NCBI GenBank assembly: GCA_903930435.1
Contig: CAIYYN010000050.1
Location: 1 to 45,090, forward strand
Reading direction: 5' to 3'
Source: an uncultured Hyphomicrobiales bacterium
Lineage (GTDB): Bacteria; Pseudomonadota; Alphaproteobacteria; Rhizobiales; Ancalomicrobiaceae
DNA length: 45,090 nucleotides
In this document: piece after piece, positions 16,760 through 27,400 of the stretch
Layout: the number at the start of each line of letters is the position of its first letter
Numbering within the stretch: the first letter of the stretch is position 1
Position numbers and translations under genes: made by a program
Notes under the pieces: model-generated
What the model saw: the letters and a program-made list of their open reading frames with translations, nothing else
Told to the model about the DNA's origin: nothing
Databases searched by the model: none

Positions 16760-17391
16760 ATGAGCCTCGCAGCAGCCCCGGACGACAGGTCCGAAGAGCC
16801 CAGTGATTTATCCGAGTTGGTCGTGGAGACGCGGCGGCTTTTGCTGAGGCGCCCGTCCTGCGAGGATGCCGAGGCGCTGGCACTGCTTGCCAATGACGTC
16901 CATCTCGCTGAAAATCTTGGCAATCTGCCACATCCCTATGGCATCGATGATGCGCGCGTCTTCATTGAAAATACCGAGGTCAACGCCACCCGCGTGAACT
17001 TCGGTATTTACCTGAAGCATGCTGACCGGGCCGAATTTGTCGGTACCATCAGTCTGATGCCCCGCGATGGTGAGAAGTTCACGATTGGCTACTGGATCGG
17101 ACGCCGGTATTGGGGCGATGGTCTGGCGACGGAAGCCGCGCGTGCCATGGTCGACATGGCGTTCCAGCGTCTGAATGCGCCAGCGGTTGCCGGGGCAGCG
17201 CGCGTAACCAACGGGGCGTCGCGGCGCGTGATGGAAAAGTGCGGGTTTCAGTACGTCGGGCAGGGAATGGGGCCATCCCTGTTCCTGCGTGGCATGGTGC
17301 CGGTGGATCGGTTTCGGCTGGAGCGCCGGGTCTGGCAATCATTGAAGGAATGGCGCGAGGCGTCATTCAACGATCTCTTGCAGGCGGATGC

Positions 17392-17395
<4 letters not shown>
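16760..17395 (+). CDS. GNAT-family N-acetyltransferase (RimJ/RimL type)
   Basis: A 211-residue acetyl-CoA-dependent acyltransferase. It contains ETRRLLLRRPSCEDAEAL at the N-terminus, GTISLMPRDGEKFTIGYWIG in the middle, the acetyl-CoA loop RRYWGDGLATEAARAMVDMA and the C-terminal NGASRRVMEKCGFQYVGQG. RimJ/RimL enzymes modify ribosomal protein N-termini, which would suit the setting between rpmA and obgE, but the substrate is not proven. Its stop codon overlaps the next gene's ATG by 4 bases. A GNAT in this place is common in alphaproteobacteria. Confidence 0.88.
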
Positions 17396-19028
<1,633 letters not shown>

Positions 19029-19061
19029 GCATGAGCGTTGCGGCCTGTGGCGAAGCGCGAC

Positions 19062-20450
19062 TTAGTTGGGCTTCACCGAAACGAACGATCCTGCCCGCAT
19101 CACGCTGACCAGTCCGCCGATGAGTGCGAAGCCCGCAGCGATGCCGAGCCCGATCCGGGGTGCCGTATCGCCGAGTAGGGCGAACAGCAGCGTCATCATG
19201 ACCGCGCCCATCGTCTGCCCGGTGAGCCGTGCCGTTCCTTGCAGGCCACCTGCGGCCCCGCTGCGTTCCTTTGGCGCGGACAGCAGCATGTTGCGGTTGT
19301 TGGGGACCTGAAAGAAGCCGAAGCCCAACCCGCTGATGATCGTGAACGGGATGAGCATGTTCGCCGAACCGTGCAGCGGCCAGAGCGAGGCCAGCAGCAG
19401 GCCGAGCGCAAGACACGTGCAACCGGCAGCGCATAACCAACCAGTCGAAATCCGGTTGCTGAGCCGCCCGGAAACGGGGCCAGAAATTGCAACCGTCAAT
19501 GGCCAGGGCGTCATATAAAGCCCGGTCCAGAACGCATCCAGACCTAACCCATGCTGCAAATAGAACGGCAGGGACACGAGGCCCGCCATCTGTCCGGTAA
19601 AACAAAAGACCGATGCGATCGCTGAAATGCGGAAGGATCGTTCGCGCAGGAGATCGATCGGAATGAGCGGCGCCTTCTGAGGCATTTCGCGCCGCAAGAG
19701 TGCGACGAGGCTGACACAGGCCAGCACAAAAAGCCCTGCGGCGATCCAGGGTTGGGTGAGGATGAATTCGACGGCAATGACCAGTGGCGCAAAGATCAGG
19801 GCATTGAGGCCAACGCTGATCAGGTCCAACGGACGACCCGTGCCGACATGGTCAGGCAGATAGCGACTGGCAAACAGGACGAGCGCACCAATCGGCAGGT
19901 TGACGGCGAACAGCCACGGCCAGCTTGAGATCGACAGGATGGCTGCTCCAATCGTCGGGCCTGCCGCCGCCGACAGGGCAATCGCCATGGCGTTCCAGCC
20001 GAGGATCGGCCCCAGTTGATGGTGGGGCACCGAGAAACGCAACAAGGCGACCGATAGCGACATCGAGGCCGTACCGCCGAGGCCCTGCAGAAAGCGCGCG
20101 GCCACAAGAAATGGCAGTGATGGCGACATGGCGCAGAGCGCCGAGGCCAGCGTGAAGATGGCCACGCCGACAACAAATACGCGCCGATAGCCGTAGCTTT
20201 CACCGAGCGCAGCGCAGGGCAAAAGGCCGAGTACCAGCGCGACCTGATAGGCAGTGACGACCCAGACCGAGACGGACGCGTCGACCTTCAGGCTGGTTGC
20301 GAGCGTAGGCAGCGCGACGTTGGCGATTGCGCCATCAAGGACCACCAAGATGATCGCGATGATCACGGTGGCAATAGCCCGATAGCGACGTGGCACCGGC
20401 AGGCCGTCGTCATGTGCGTGGGATGCGGGTGCGGACGTGTCAGCTGTCAT
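19062..20450 (-). CDS. MFS drug/metabolite exporter, DHA2-like
   Basis: A 462-residue inner-membrane protein with about 14 hydrophobic segments. The opening helix VVLDGAIANVALPTLA and motif C-like region are typical of DHA2 (EmrB-type) proton-driven multidrug exporters. The N-terminus is short and His/Pro-rich. No regulator or membrane-fusion partner is adjacent, so the substrate cannot be inferred. It converges on obgE with a 33-bp gap. The Shine-Dalgarno sequence is weak. Confidence 0.85.
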   Translation of the reverse strand: MTADTSAPASHAHDDGLPVPRRYRAIATVIIAIILVVLDGAIANVALPTLATSLKVDASVSVWVVTAYQVALVLGLLPCAALGESYGYRRVFVVGVAIFTLASALCAMSPSLPFLVAARFLQGLGGTASMSLSVALLRFSVPHHQLGPILGWNAMAIALSAAAGPTIGAAILSISSWPWLFAVNLPIGALVLFASRYLPDHVGTGRPLDLISVGLNALIFAPLVIAVEFILTQPWIAAGLFVLACVSLVALLRREMPQKAPLIPIDLLRERSFRISAIASVFCFTGQMAGLVSLPFYLQHGLGLDAFWTGLYMTPWPLTVAISGPVSGRLSNRISTGWLCAAGCTCLALGLLLASLWPLHGSANMLIPFTIISGLGFGFFQVPNNRNMLLSAPKERSGAAGGLQGTARLTGQTMGAVMMTLLFALLGDTAPRIGLGIAAGFALIGGLVSVMRAGSFVSVKPN

Positions 20451-20661
20451 GATGGATCCAGATTGGCGGTTCCTCGGCCAACCGACATGTTGAATCGCGT
20501 ATTTTAAGCCTTACCACAATGGCCGGGAGCGCGAGGCACGAATGCCAAAATGATCCGGCCTGAAAATGGCGCAGGGAGTCATGATGTCAAATCATTGCGC
20601 TTTCCATTTGCCTTCCGGACGATAGTGGCCATATCACCGTCTACAGGATGAGGAGTGGGTG

Positions 20662-21240
20662 ATGGTCGTTCTCAATCGGATATACACGCGCACGGGTGAT
20701 GACGGTACGACGGCACTGTCGACCGGCGAGCGGCGTCCAAAATTTGACCTGCGGGTCGAGGCCTATGGGACCGTGGACGAGACAAATTCCGTCGTCGGGC
20801 TGGTGCGGCTTGTCACGGCGACCGCGTTTCCGGATGTCGATGCCATGCTTGGCCGCATCCAGAATGATCTGTTTGATCTGGGCGCGGATCTGGCAACGCC
20901 TGAGGGCGAGAAGCTCGCCTGGGAGCCGCTGCGGATGACTGCGGCACAGGTGGATCGAATCGAAAGCGATATTGATACCCTGAATGCGGATCTGGAACCC
21001 TTGCGGTCCTTCGTGTTGCCGGGCGGATCAGCGGCGAGCGCCTATCTGCATCAGGCCCGCACCGTTGCGCGCCGGGCAGAGCGACTTACAGTCGAACTCA
21101 GCGGTCGAGAGGGTGAGGTGGTCAATCCGAACGCCGTCAAATATCTCAATCGCTTGTCGGATTTCTTCTTTGTCGCCTCGCGTTGGGTCAACGACAAGGG
21201 ACGGCAGGATGTTCTCTGGGTGCCGGGCGCAAATCGCTGA
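20662..21240 (+). CDS. pduO: ATP:cob(I)alamin adenosyltransferase, PduO/MMAB type
   Basis: A 192-residue enzyme that transfers adenosyl from ATP to cob(I)alamin, making adenosylcobalamin. The N-terminal ATP motif YTRTGDDGTTALSTGER, the YGTVDETNSVVGL segment and the C-terminal LNRLSDFFFVASRWVN are diagnostic. The ATG at 20662 is 6 bases after GAGGAG; a GTG at 20659 is too close. Adenosylcobalamin is needed by methylmalonyl- and ethylmalonyl-CoA mutases, which suits the mcd/phaAB setting. It is followed by etfB after 278 bp. No cobalamin riboswitch was recognised upstream. Confidence 0.93.
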   Translation: MVVLNRIYTRTGDDGTTALSTGERRPKFDLRVEAYGTVDETNSVVGLVRLVTATAFPDVDAMLGRIQNDLFDLGADLATPEGEKLAWEPLRMTAAQVDRIESDIDTLNADLEPLRSFVLPGGSAASAYLHQARTVARRAERLTVELSGREGEVVNPNAVKYLNRLSDFFFVASRWVNDKGRQDVLWVPGANR

Positions 21241-21267
21241 GCTTGGTGCCAGTCAAAAAGCTTTCCG

Positions 21268-21282
21268 TTTACGTTACGTCAT
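21268..21282. promoter_or_regulatory. ACGT-T-ACGT palindromic motif upstream of etfB
   Basis: TTTACGTTACGTCAT has a symmetric ACGT-T-ACGT core with A/T-rich flanks, ~240 bp before the etfB start. It resembles the operators of MerR-type branched-chain/fatty-acid regulators (LiuR-like), which often control ETF genes, but the spacing is one base short of that consensus as I recall it. Confidence 0.3.
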
Positions 21283-21340
21283 CGCAAAAGGTTCGATTGA
21301 CTCTCTGGTCGTGCGTCATTAGCGTCCCGCACACATTTGC

Positions 21341-21411
21341 ATGTCGTTCCCGGCAAAGACTGCGGCTGGCCGCTGGTTTACGGCTTTTGCTCTGGAAGAA
21401 CGGGACGACAT
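21341..21411. repeat. Imperfect inverted repeat upstream of etfB
   Basis: CATGTCGTTCCCG (21341-21353) is matched by CGGGACGACATG (21400-21411) with one extra base, and the arms are 46 bases apart. It lies inside the 278-bp gap between the adenosyltransferase and etfB. Whether it folds in the etfBA leader or is a decayed element is unclear. Confidence 0.4.
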
Positions 21412-21518
21412 GAACAGACGTTGGCTGGAGGTCATTGTTGATGACCGTTTCGGCTTCAAGGCCTGTCGCTTCTGATTTGTCCGCTGCCGGAAAGCCGGCG
21501 TCGATGGAGACTGAAACA

Positions 21519-22271
21519 ATGAAGATCCTGGTGCCCGTGAAACGGGTCGTCGACTACAACGTGAAGATTCGGGTGAAGGCGGACGGGTCCGGAGTGGATC
21601 TGGCCAACGTGAAGATGTCGATGAATCCCTTCGATGAAATTTCCGTTGAAGAGGCGCTCCGCCAGAAGGAAGCTGGCAAGGCGACCGAGGTCGTCGTTGT
21701 CTCGATTGGTCCCGCACAGGCAGCTGAGACGATCCGGACGGCTCTGGCGATGGGTGCTGATCGCGGCATTCTGGTCAAGACCGATGCGGCTGTGATTGAA
21801 CCGCTCGCCGTCGCCAAGATCCTGAAGGCTGTTGTGGCCGCAGAAGTGCCGGGGCTGGTGATCGTTGGCAAGCAGGCCATCGACGATGATTGCGGCCAGA
21901 CAGGTCAGATGTTGGCCGCATTGCTCGGCTGGGCGCAGGGCACCTTTGCCTCCAAGATCGCAATCGAGGCTGACGGCCTGCATGTCACGCGCGAAGTCGA
22001 CGGCGGTTTGCAGACGGTGACGCTCGCGATGCCTGCGATTGTCACCACCGACCTGCGTCTCAATGAGCCGCGCTATGCCTCCCTGCCCAATATCATGAAG
22101 GCCAAGAAGAAGCCGATCGCGGAAACGACCCCGGAGGACTATGGCGTCGACCTCACGCCGCGCCTCGAAGTGGTCAAGACCGTCGAGCCGTCCGCACGCA
22201 AGGCTGGCGTGAAGGTGAAATCTGTTGCTGAGCTGGTTGACAAGCTCAAGTCTGAAGCTGGCGTGATCTGA
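21519..22271 (+). CDS. etfB: Electron transfer flavoprotein beta subunit
   Basis: A 250-residue AMP-binding subunit of ETF, the soluble carrier from acyl-CoA dehydrogenases (including Mcd) to ETF:quinone oxidoreductase. It starts [20 protein letters not shown], as in the family, and contains the nucleotide-binding [20 protein letters not shown] and the recognition segment [20 protein letters not shown]. The ATG at 21519 follows GGAGA at a 9-base spacing. Two upstream ATGs in frame add non-family residues. It is followed by etfA after 12 bp. Confidence 0.97.
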   Translation: MKILVPVKRVVDYNVKIRVKADGSGVDLANVKMSMNPFDEISVEEALRQKEAGKATEVVVVSIGPAQAAETIRTALAMGADRGILVKTDAAVIEPLAVAKILKAVVAAEVPGLVIVGKQAIDDDCGQTGQMLAALLGWAQGTFASKIAIEADGLHVTREVDGGLQTVTLAMPAIVTTDLRLNEPRYASLPNIMKAKKKPIAETTPEDYGVDLTPRLEVVKTVEPSARKAGVKVKSVAELVDKLKSEAGVI

Positions 22272-22283
22272 GGAGCTGACAAA

Positions 22284-23228
22284 ATGACGATTCTTCTGAT
22301 TGCCGAGCATGATAATGTCTCGATCAAGGATGCCACGACCAAAGCGCTGACCGCTGCGACCGAAATCGGTGGCGATGTGCATGTACTGGTCGCTGGACAA
22401 GGCGTTTCAGCCGCTGCTGCCGAGGCGGCGAGCTATGCGGGCGTTGCCAAGGTGCTGACAGCCGAAAGTGCGGACCTCGCCCATGGCCTTGCCGAGCCGC
22501 TTGCAGCCCTGATCGTTTCCCTTGCTCCCGCCTATGACACGATCATCGCGCCGTCGACCTCGTCGGGCAAGAATGTCAGCCCGCGCGTGGCTGCGTTGCT
22601 CGATGTGATGCAGATCTCCGACATCACCAAGGTGATTTCCGCTGATACGTTTGAGCGTCCGATCTATGCCGGCAATGCGATTCAGACGGTCAAGTCAAAG
22701 GACGCCAAGCGCGTGATCACGGTGCGCACGGCTGCATTTGCGGCTGCTTCCAAGGGCGGTTCGGCGCCAGTGGAAGCCGTTGCCACGACCGCAGGCCCCG
22801 GCCTCTCGACCTATCTCGGCGAGGAGCTGTCGAAATCGGATCGCCCCGAGCTGACATCGGCCAAGATCATCGTTTCAGGTGGTCGCGCCATGCAGTCACG
22901 TGAAAACTTCACCACCTATATCGAGCCCGTCGCTGACAAGCTCGGCGCGGCCATGGGTGCGAGCCGAGCGGCAGTTGACGCAGGCTATGCGCCGAACGAC
23001 TGGCAGGTCGGCCAGACCGGCAAGGTGGTCGCACCGGATCTCTACGTCGCGGTCGGTATTTCAGGTGCGATCCAGCATCTGGCTGGCATGAAGGATTCCA
23101 AGGTCATTGTTGCCATCAACAAGGATGAGGAAGCCCCGATCTTCCAAGTGGCTGATTACGGCCTCGTGGGTGACCTCTATCAGGTGATGCCCGAACTGAC
23201 GGCAGAACTGGCGAAAATCGGCAAGTAA
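22284..23228 (+). CDS. etfA: Electron transfer flavoprotein alpha subunit
   Basis: A 314-residue FAD-binding subunit of ETF, in an operon with etfB (12-bp gap; GAGGAG before the ATG). The C-terminal FAD domain is intact, with [30 protein letters not shown] and [23 protein letters not shown] (key Arg, Ser, Gln and His positions present). The length is typical of bacterial EtfA. No ETF:quinone oxidoreductase is encoded in the window. Confidence 0.97.
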   Translation: MTILLIAEHDNVSIKDATTKALTAATEIGGDVHVLVAGQGVSAAAAEAASYAGVAKVLTAESADLAHGLAEPLAALIVSLAPAYDTIIAPSTSSGKNVSPRVAALLDVMQISDITKVISADTFERPIYAGNAIQTVKSKDAKRVITVRTAAFAAASKGGSAPVEAVATTAGPGLSTYLGEELSKSDRPELTSAKIIVSGGRAMQSRENFTTYIEPVADKLGAAMGASRAAVDAGYAPNDWQVGQTGKVVAPDLYVAVGISGAIQHLAGMKDSKVIVAINKDEEAPIFQVADYGLVGDLYQVMPELTAELAKIGK

Positions 23229-23328
23229 GCGGGACTGTACGCCTGCCGGTCGATGATCGGCGGGCCGAATGCCTGGTGCAACGCCGCCCGGTTGCCTGTC
23301 TTTTGTCGTCCATAAAGCAACACCCCGG

Positions 23329-23343
23329 GGAGACATTGTCTCC
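23329..23343. terminator. Hairpin after etfA
   Basis: GGAGAC-ATT-GTCTCC forms a 6-bp stem ~100 bp after etfA. A second imperfect hairpin, CCTGCCG with CGGCGGG, lies just after the stop near 23242-23265. Neither has a U-tract, so termination here is uncertain. Confidence 0.3.
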
Positions 23344-23507
23344 AAGACCTTGGGATAAGACCTCCGGGCCTTGTCCTTCCGCGCCATCGGGATAACATGC
23401 GGTGCCGATATGATAGCGCTGTTATGGGTGTCTACCTGTCACGCGAAGAGGCGACAGTCGGGCGCAATCTGTGCTAAGAGCCTTGGCGTCATGGAGATCT
23501 GGCCGAG

Positions 23508-24389
23508 ATGAGTTTCGATATCAGGAAAGTCGGTGTCATCGGCGCCGGACAGATGGGCAACGGCATTGCGCATGTATGTGCAATTGCGGGCTATGATGTC
23601 GCGCTGAACGATATTGCTGTTGATAAGATTCATGCGGGTCTGGCAACGATCAACGGAAATATGACCCGTCAGGTCAATCGCTCGATCATTACGGAAGAGC
23701 AGAGGGTTGCGGCGCTCGACCGGATCGTGGCGGCTGAAAATCTTGACGAATTGTCCGATTGCGATCTCGTGATTGAGGCAGCCACCGAAAACGAGCAGAT
23801 CAAGCGCAAGATCTTCGCGCAGGTCTGCCCGATCCTGAAGCCCGAATCGCTCTTGGCAACCAACACGTCATCGATCTCGATTACCCGGCTTGCGGCTACG
23901 ACCGACCGTCCGGAGAAATTCGTTGGTGTTCATTTCATGAACCCGGTGCCGTTGATGCAGCTCGTGGAGCTTGTGCGCGGCATTGCGACCGACGATCACA
24001 CGTTTGATCATTGCAAGAAGTTTGTCGCCAAACTCGGCAAGATCCCGACAATTGCCGAGGACTTCCCGGCCTTCATCGTCAATCGTATCCTGCTGCCGAT
24101 GATCAACGAGGCGATCTACACGCTGTATGAAGGCGTCGGCTCGGTTGACAGCATAGATACGGCCTTGCGCCTTGGCGCAAATCATCCGATGGGACCGCTG
24201 CAACTGGCTGATTTCATCGGTCTGGATACCTGCCTGTCGATCATGCAGGTGCTCTACGAGGGGCTGGCCGACAGCAAGTATCGTCCGTGCCCGCTGCTCG
24301 TGAAATATGTCGAGGCTGGTTGGCTCGGTCGCAAGACCCAGCGTGGCTTCTACGATTATCGCGGCGAGAAGCCGGTCCCGACCCGCTGA
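23508..24389 (+). CDS. hbd: 3-hydroxybutyryl-CoA dehydrogenase
   Basis: A 293-residue NAD(P)-dependent (S)-3-hydroxyacyl-CoA dehydrogenase (PaaH/Hbd family) that interconverts 3-hydroxybutyryl-CoA and acetoacetyl-CoA. The Rossmann motif VGVIGAGQMGNGIA is at residues 8-21, the catalytic pair is His142 and Glu154 (VHFMNPVPLMQLVELV), and the C-terminal dimerisation domain has DFIGLDTCLSIM. It follows etfBA after 279 bp, the usual gene order in alphaproteobacteria. It has (S)-stereochemistry by family, unlike PhaB, so the two are not redundant. Confidence 0.93.
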   Translation: MSFDIRKVGVIGAGQMGNGIAHVCAIAGYDVALNDIAVDKIHAGLATINGNMTRQVNRSIITEEQRVAALDRIVAAENLDELSDCDLVIEAATENEQIKRKIFAQVCPILKPESLLATNTSSISITRLAATTDRPEKFVGVHFMNPVPLMQLVELVRGIATDDHTFDHCKKFVAKLGKIPTIAEDFPAFIVNRILLPMINEAIYTLYEGVGSVDSIDTALRLGANHPMGPLQLADFIGLDTCLSIMQVLYEGLADSKYRPCPLLVKYVEAGWLGRKTQRGFYDYRGEKPVPTR

Positions 24390-24414
24390 GTCCTGATGTC
24401 TGAACTTGCGTGCT

Positions 24415-24474
24415 CATCCCGATACCATTCGGGATGAAGGGTCGCGTGCGCCTGTCCGGATGGCGGACAGGCAC
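24415..24474. terminator. Double hairpin between convergent hbd and gdh
   Basis: CATCCCGA-6-TCGGGATG (24415-24436) and CCTGTCCG-5-CGGACAGG (24451-24471) are both perfect 8-bp stems in the 104-bp gap between two convergent stop codons. This is probably a bidirectional terminator although U-tracts are lacking. Confidence 0.6.
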
Positions 24475-24493
24475 TTGAAGGCCGGAGCGCCCC

Positions 24494-27400
24494 TTACTCG
24501 CGTGCCAGATCGGCAATCAAGCCTGCGGCGACTGAAAACCGCGACACGGTCATCTGGTCCGAGGCCGTCAGTTCATTGATCTGGCTGAAGGCGCGGCTGA
24601 CGTCGTCGCCTTTCGTTTCGATCCAGCCCTTCAGTCCACCCGGAACACCGAGCGCAAGACGCGCGATGGCGCGGTGCGCGTCGCCGAGCTGGCCGCGAGC
24701 GCGGTCGAGCGCAAGTCCTTCGTAATAATCGACGACCATGATCTGATGCGCCAGTCGCTCAAGCCGGGCGATGCGGAAGCGTTCTGCGACGGCAAAATAG
24801 CTTTCGGCCGCCAGATTTAACGCCTTGCCGGATGTTTCCGAAATCAGCACGATGTCGCCGATCGCGGCTTCCAGCGGCAAATGGGCCAGCCTGATCGCCA
24901 AATCTTCCGGAATTCCCGCAGCTGTCAGTCGCATGATCTCCGCCTGTGGGCCTTCTGTCAGGGCCTGTGGCAGGATCGCCGGTAACTCAGGCACGAGGGT
25001 TTCAACGGAAGCGCCAAACCGGTCGATGACGGGGCTGATGCCGTGGCCGAGCGAGACATTGCGCGTCAGCCAGATGATGGACCCGAGCGCAAGATCCTGC
25101 ACCCGAACGTAGAGGTCCAGTTGCAAGGAACCGGAAATCGTATTGTCGAGCGCGTCGATCTCGGAAAACAGCCGATCCAGCCCGTGGATTGAGTTGGCGA
25201 CGACGAAGGCGCGGGCTATGGAGCCAACATCTGCGCCGGTCTGGTTGGCAACGCGCGTCAACAGGGTCGGGCCACCGCGATCAATCATGGCGTTGGTCAG
25301 CGTGGTCGCAATGATCTCGCGCTTCAGGCGATGGGCACGGATCGCATCTGCAAAACTCGTCCGCATCAGGGGCGGGAAGTAATCGATGAACATCTGCTCC
25401 AGGAAGCCGTCATCGGGTACATCGGTGACGAGCAGATCTTCCTTGGTGGAGAGCTTGGCATAGGCCAGCAACACGCCGGTTTCAGCGCGCGTCAATCCTT
25501 TGCCCGACTTGGCGCGTGCGTCGAGGCCCGCCTCGACGGGCAGGAGTTCGACGACGCGATCCAGCCGTTTTGCCTTTTCAAGCGTGTGCATCAAGCGACG
25601 CAACTGGTTGAATTCCTCGGTGCCACGTTGGCGTGAAACCGAAATCGCCAGGGTTTGCAGATAGTTGTTTTGCAGGATGACACTGGCAACATCGGATGTC
25701 ATCTCGGCCAGGATCGTGTCGCGACCTGCGCGGTCGAGCTGTCCTGACCGGATAGCGTTGCCAAAGGCAATCTTGATATTGACCTCGATGTCGGAGCAAT
25801 TGACCCCGGCGGAATTGTCAATCGCGTCCGAATTCGAACGCCCGCCCAGAAGATTGTATTCGATACGCCCGCGTTGTGTGACACCGAGGTTGGCGCCTTC
25901 GCCGATGACCTTGGCACGCACGTCCGCTGCCGTGATGCGGATCAGATCATTGGCGCGGTCGCCGGCGTCGGAATTGGTTTCTGAGGTGGCGCGAACATAG
26001 GTGCCGATGCCGCCAAACCAGAGCAGGTCGACCTGTGCCTTCAGGATGGCCCGCATGATCTCATAGGGCGTTGCCTGCGCCTGTTCGAGGCCGATTGCCG
26101 CCTTAGCCTCAGGCGATAACTCGATTGACTTCAGCGACCGCGAGAAGACACCGCCGCCCGTCGAAATCAGTGTCCGGTTGAAATCGGCCCAGCTGGAGCG
26201 GGGCAGATCAAACAGGCGCTGACGTTCCGCCAGTGTCGCAGCCATATCGGGGTTCGGATCAATGAAGATATCCCGATGATCGAAGGCGGCGATCAGACGG
26301 ATGGTCGGCGCCAGCAGCATGCCGTTGCCGAAGACATCGCCCGACATGTCGCCGACGCCGACGACCGAAAATGGCGTCGTCATGATGTCGACGTCCATTT
26401 CGCGGAAGTGGCGTTTGACGGCTTCGAAAGCGCCACGCGCGGTGATGCCCATCTTCTTGTGGTCGTAGCCAGCCGAGCCGCCGGACGCAAAGGCATCGCC
26501 GAGCCAGAAACCGGCTTTTTCGGCGATCCCGTTGGCATTGTCCGAGAAGGTCGCTGTGCCCTTGTCGGCAGCGACGACCAGATAGGGATCATCCGGCTCA
26601 TGGCGGACAACGCGCGGCGGCGGAATGACCGTTTCGCCATCGAGATTGTCGGTGACCGACAGGAGCGAGGCGATGAAGAGTTCGTAGGCGCTGGTGCCTT
26701 CCTTGAACCAGGCATCGCGTGACATGCCCGGCTTCAGCCATTTCGGCAGGAAACCGCCCTTGGCCCCCACAGGCACGATGACGGCATTCTTGACCTGCTG
26801 CGCCTTCACGAGGCCCAGCACTTCGGTGCGGAAATCCTGCGCCCGGTCAGACCAGCGAAGCCCGCCGCGCGCCACCTTGCCAAAACGCGTATGGATGCCT
26901 TCAACGCGCGTGCCATAGACCCAGATTTCACGGAATGGCTTTGGCTCCGGCAGATTGGTGATCTTGCGGCTCTCGATCTTGAACGCGATCGTATCGCGCT
27001 CGGTCCCGTCTTTCTCCGGCCTGTACCAGTTTGTCCGCAAGGTCGACGTGATGGCATTGATGAAGCGGCGCAGGATCTGGTCATCATCGAGGCTCGACAC
27101 TGCGTTGAGGTCAGTTTCGATGTCTGCGATAACCTCGGCTTCCAGCTGATCACGGTTTTCGGTGATCGCAGGGTCGAATCGGGCTTTGAACAGTCGGACC
27201 AGGGCCGCGCCGATATGCGGATAGCGCGCAAATGTGCCCCACATGTAATCCTGCGAATAGGCGATGCCCACTTGCCGGAGATACCGCGAATAGGCCCGGA
27301 TCAAGGCTATTTCGCGCCATGTCAGCCCAGCCGTGATGCCGAGAACGTTGAAGCCATCGTTGTCGGCACGACCGGTCCAGACAGCCTGGAACAGCGATTC

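Noticed and set aside
20451-20661. A cobalamin riboswitch before the adenosyltransferase
   Set aside because: No B12-box-like sequence or large conserved structure is visible in the 210-bp gap.
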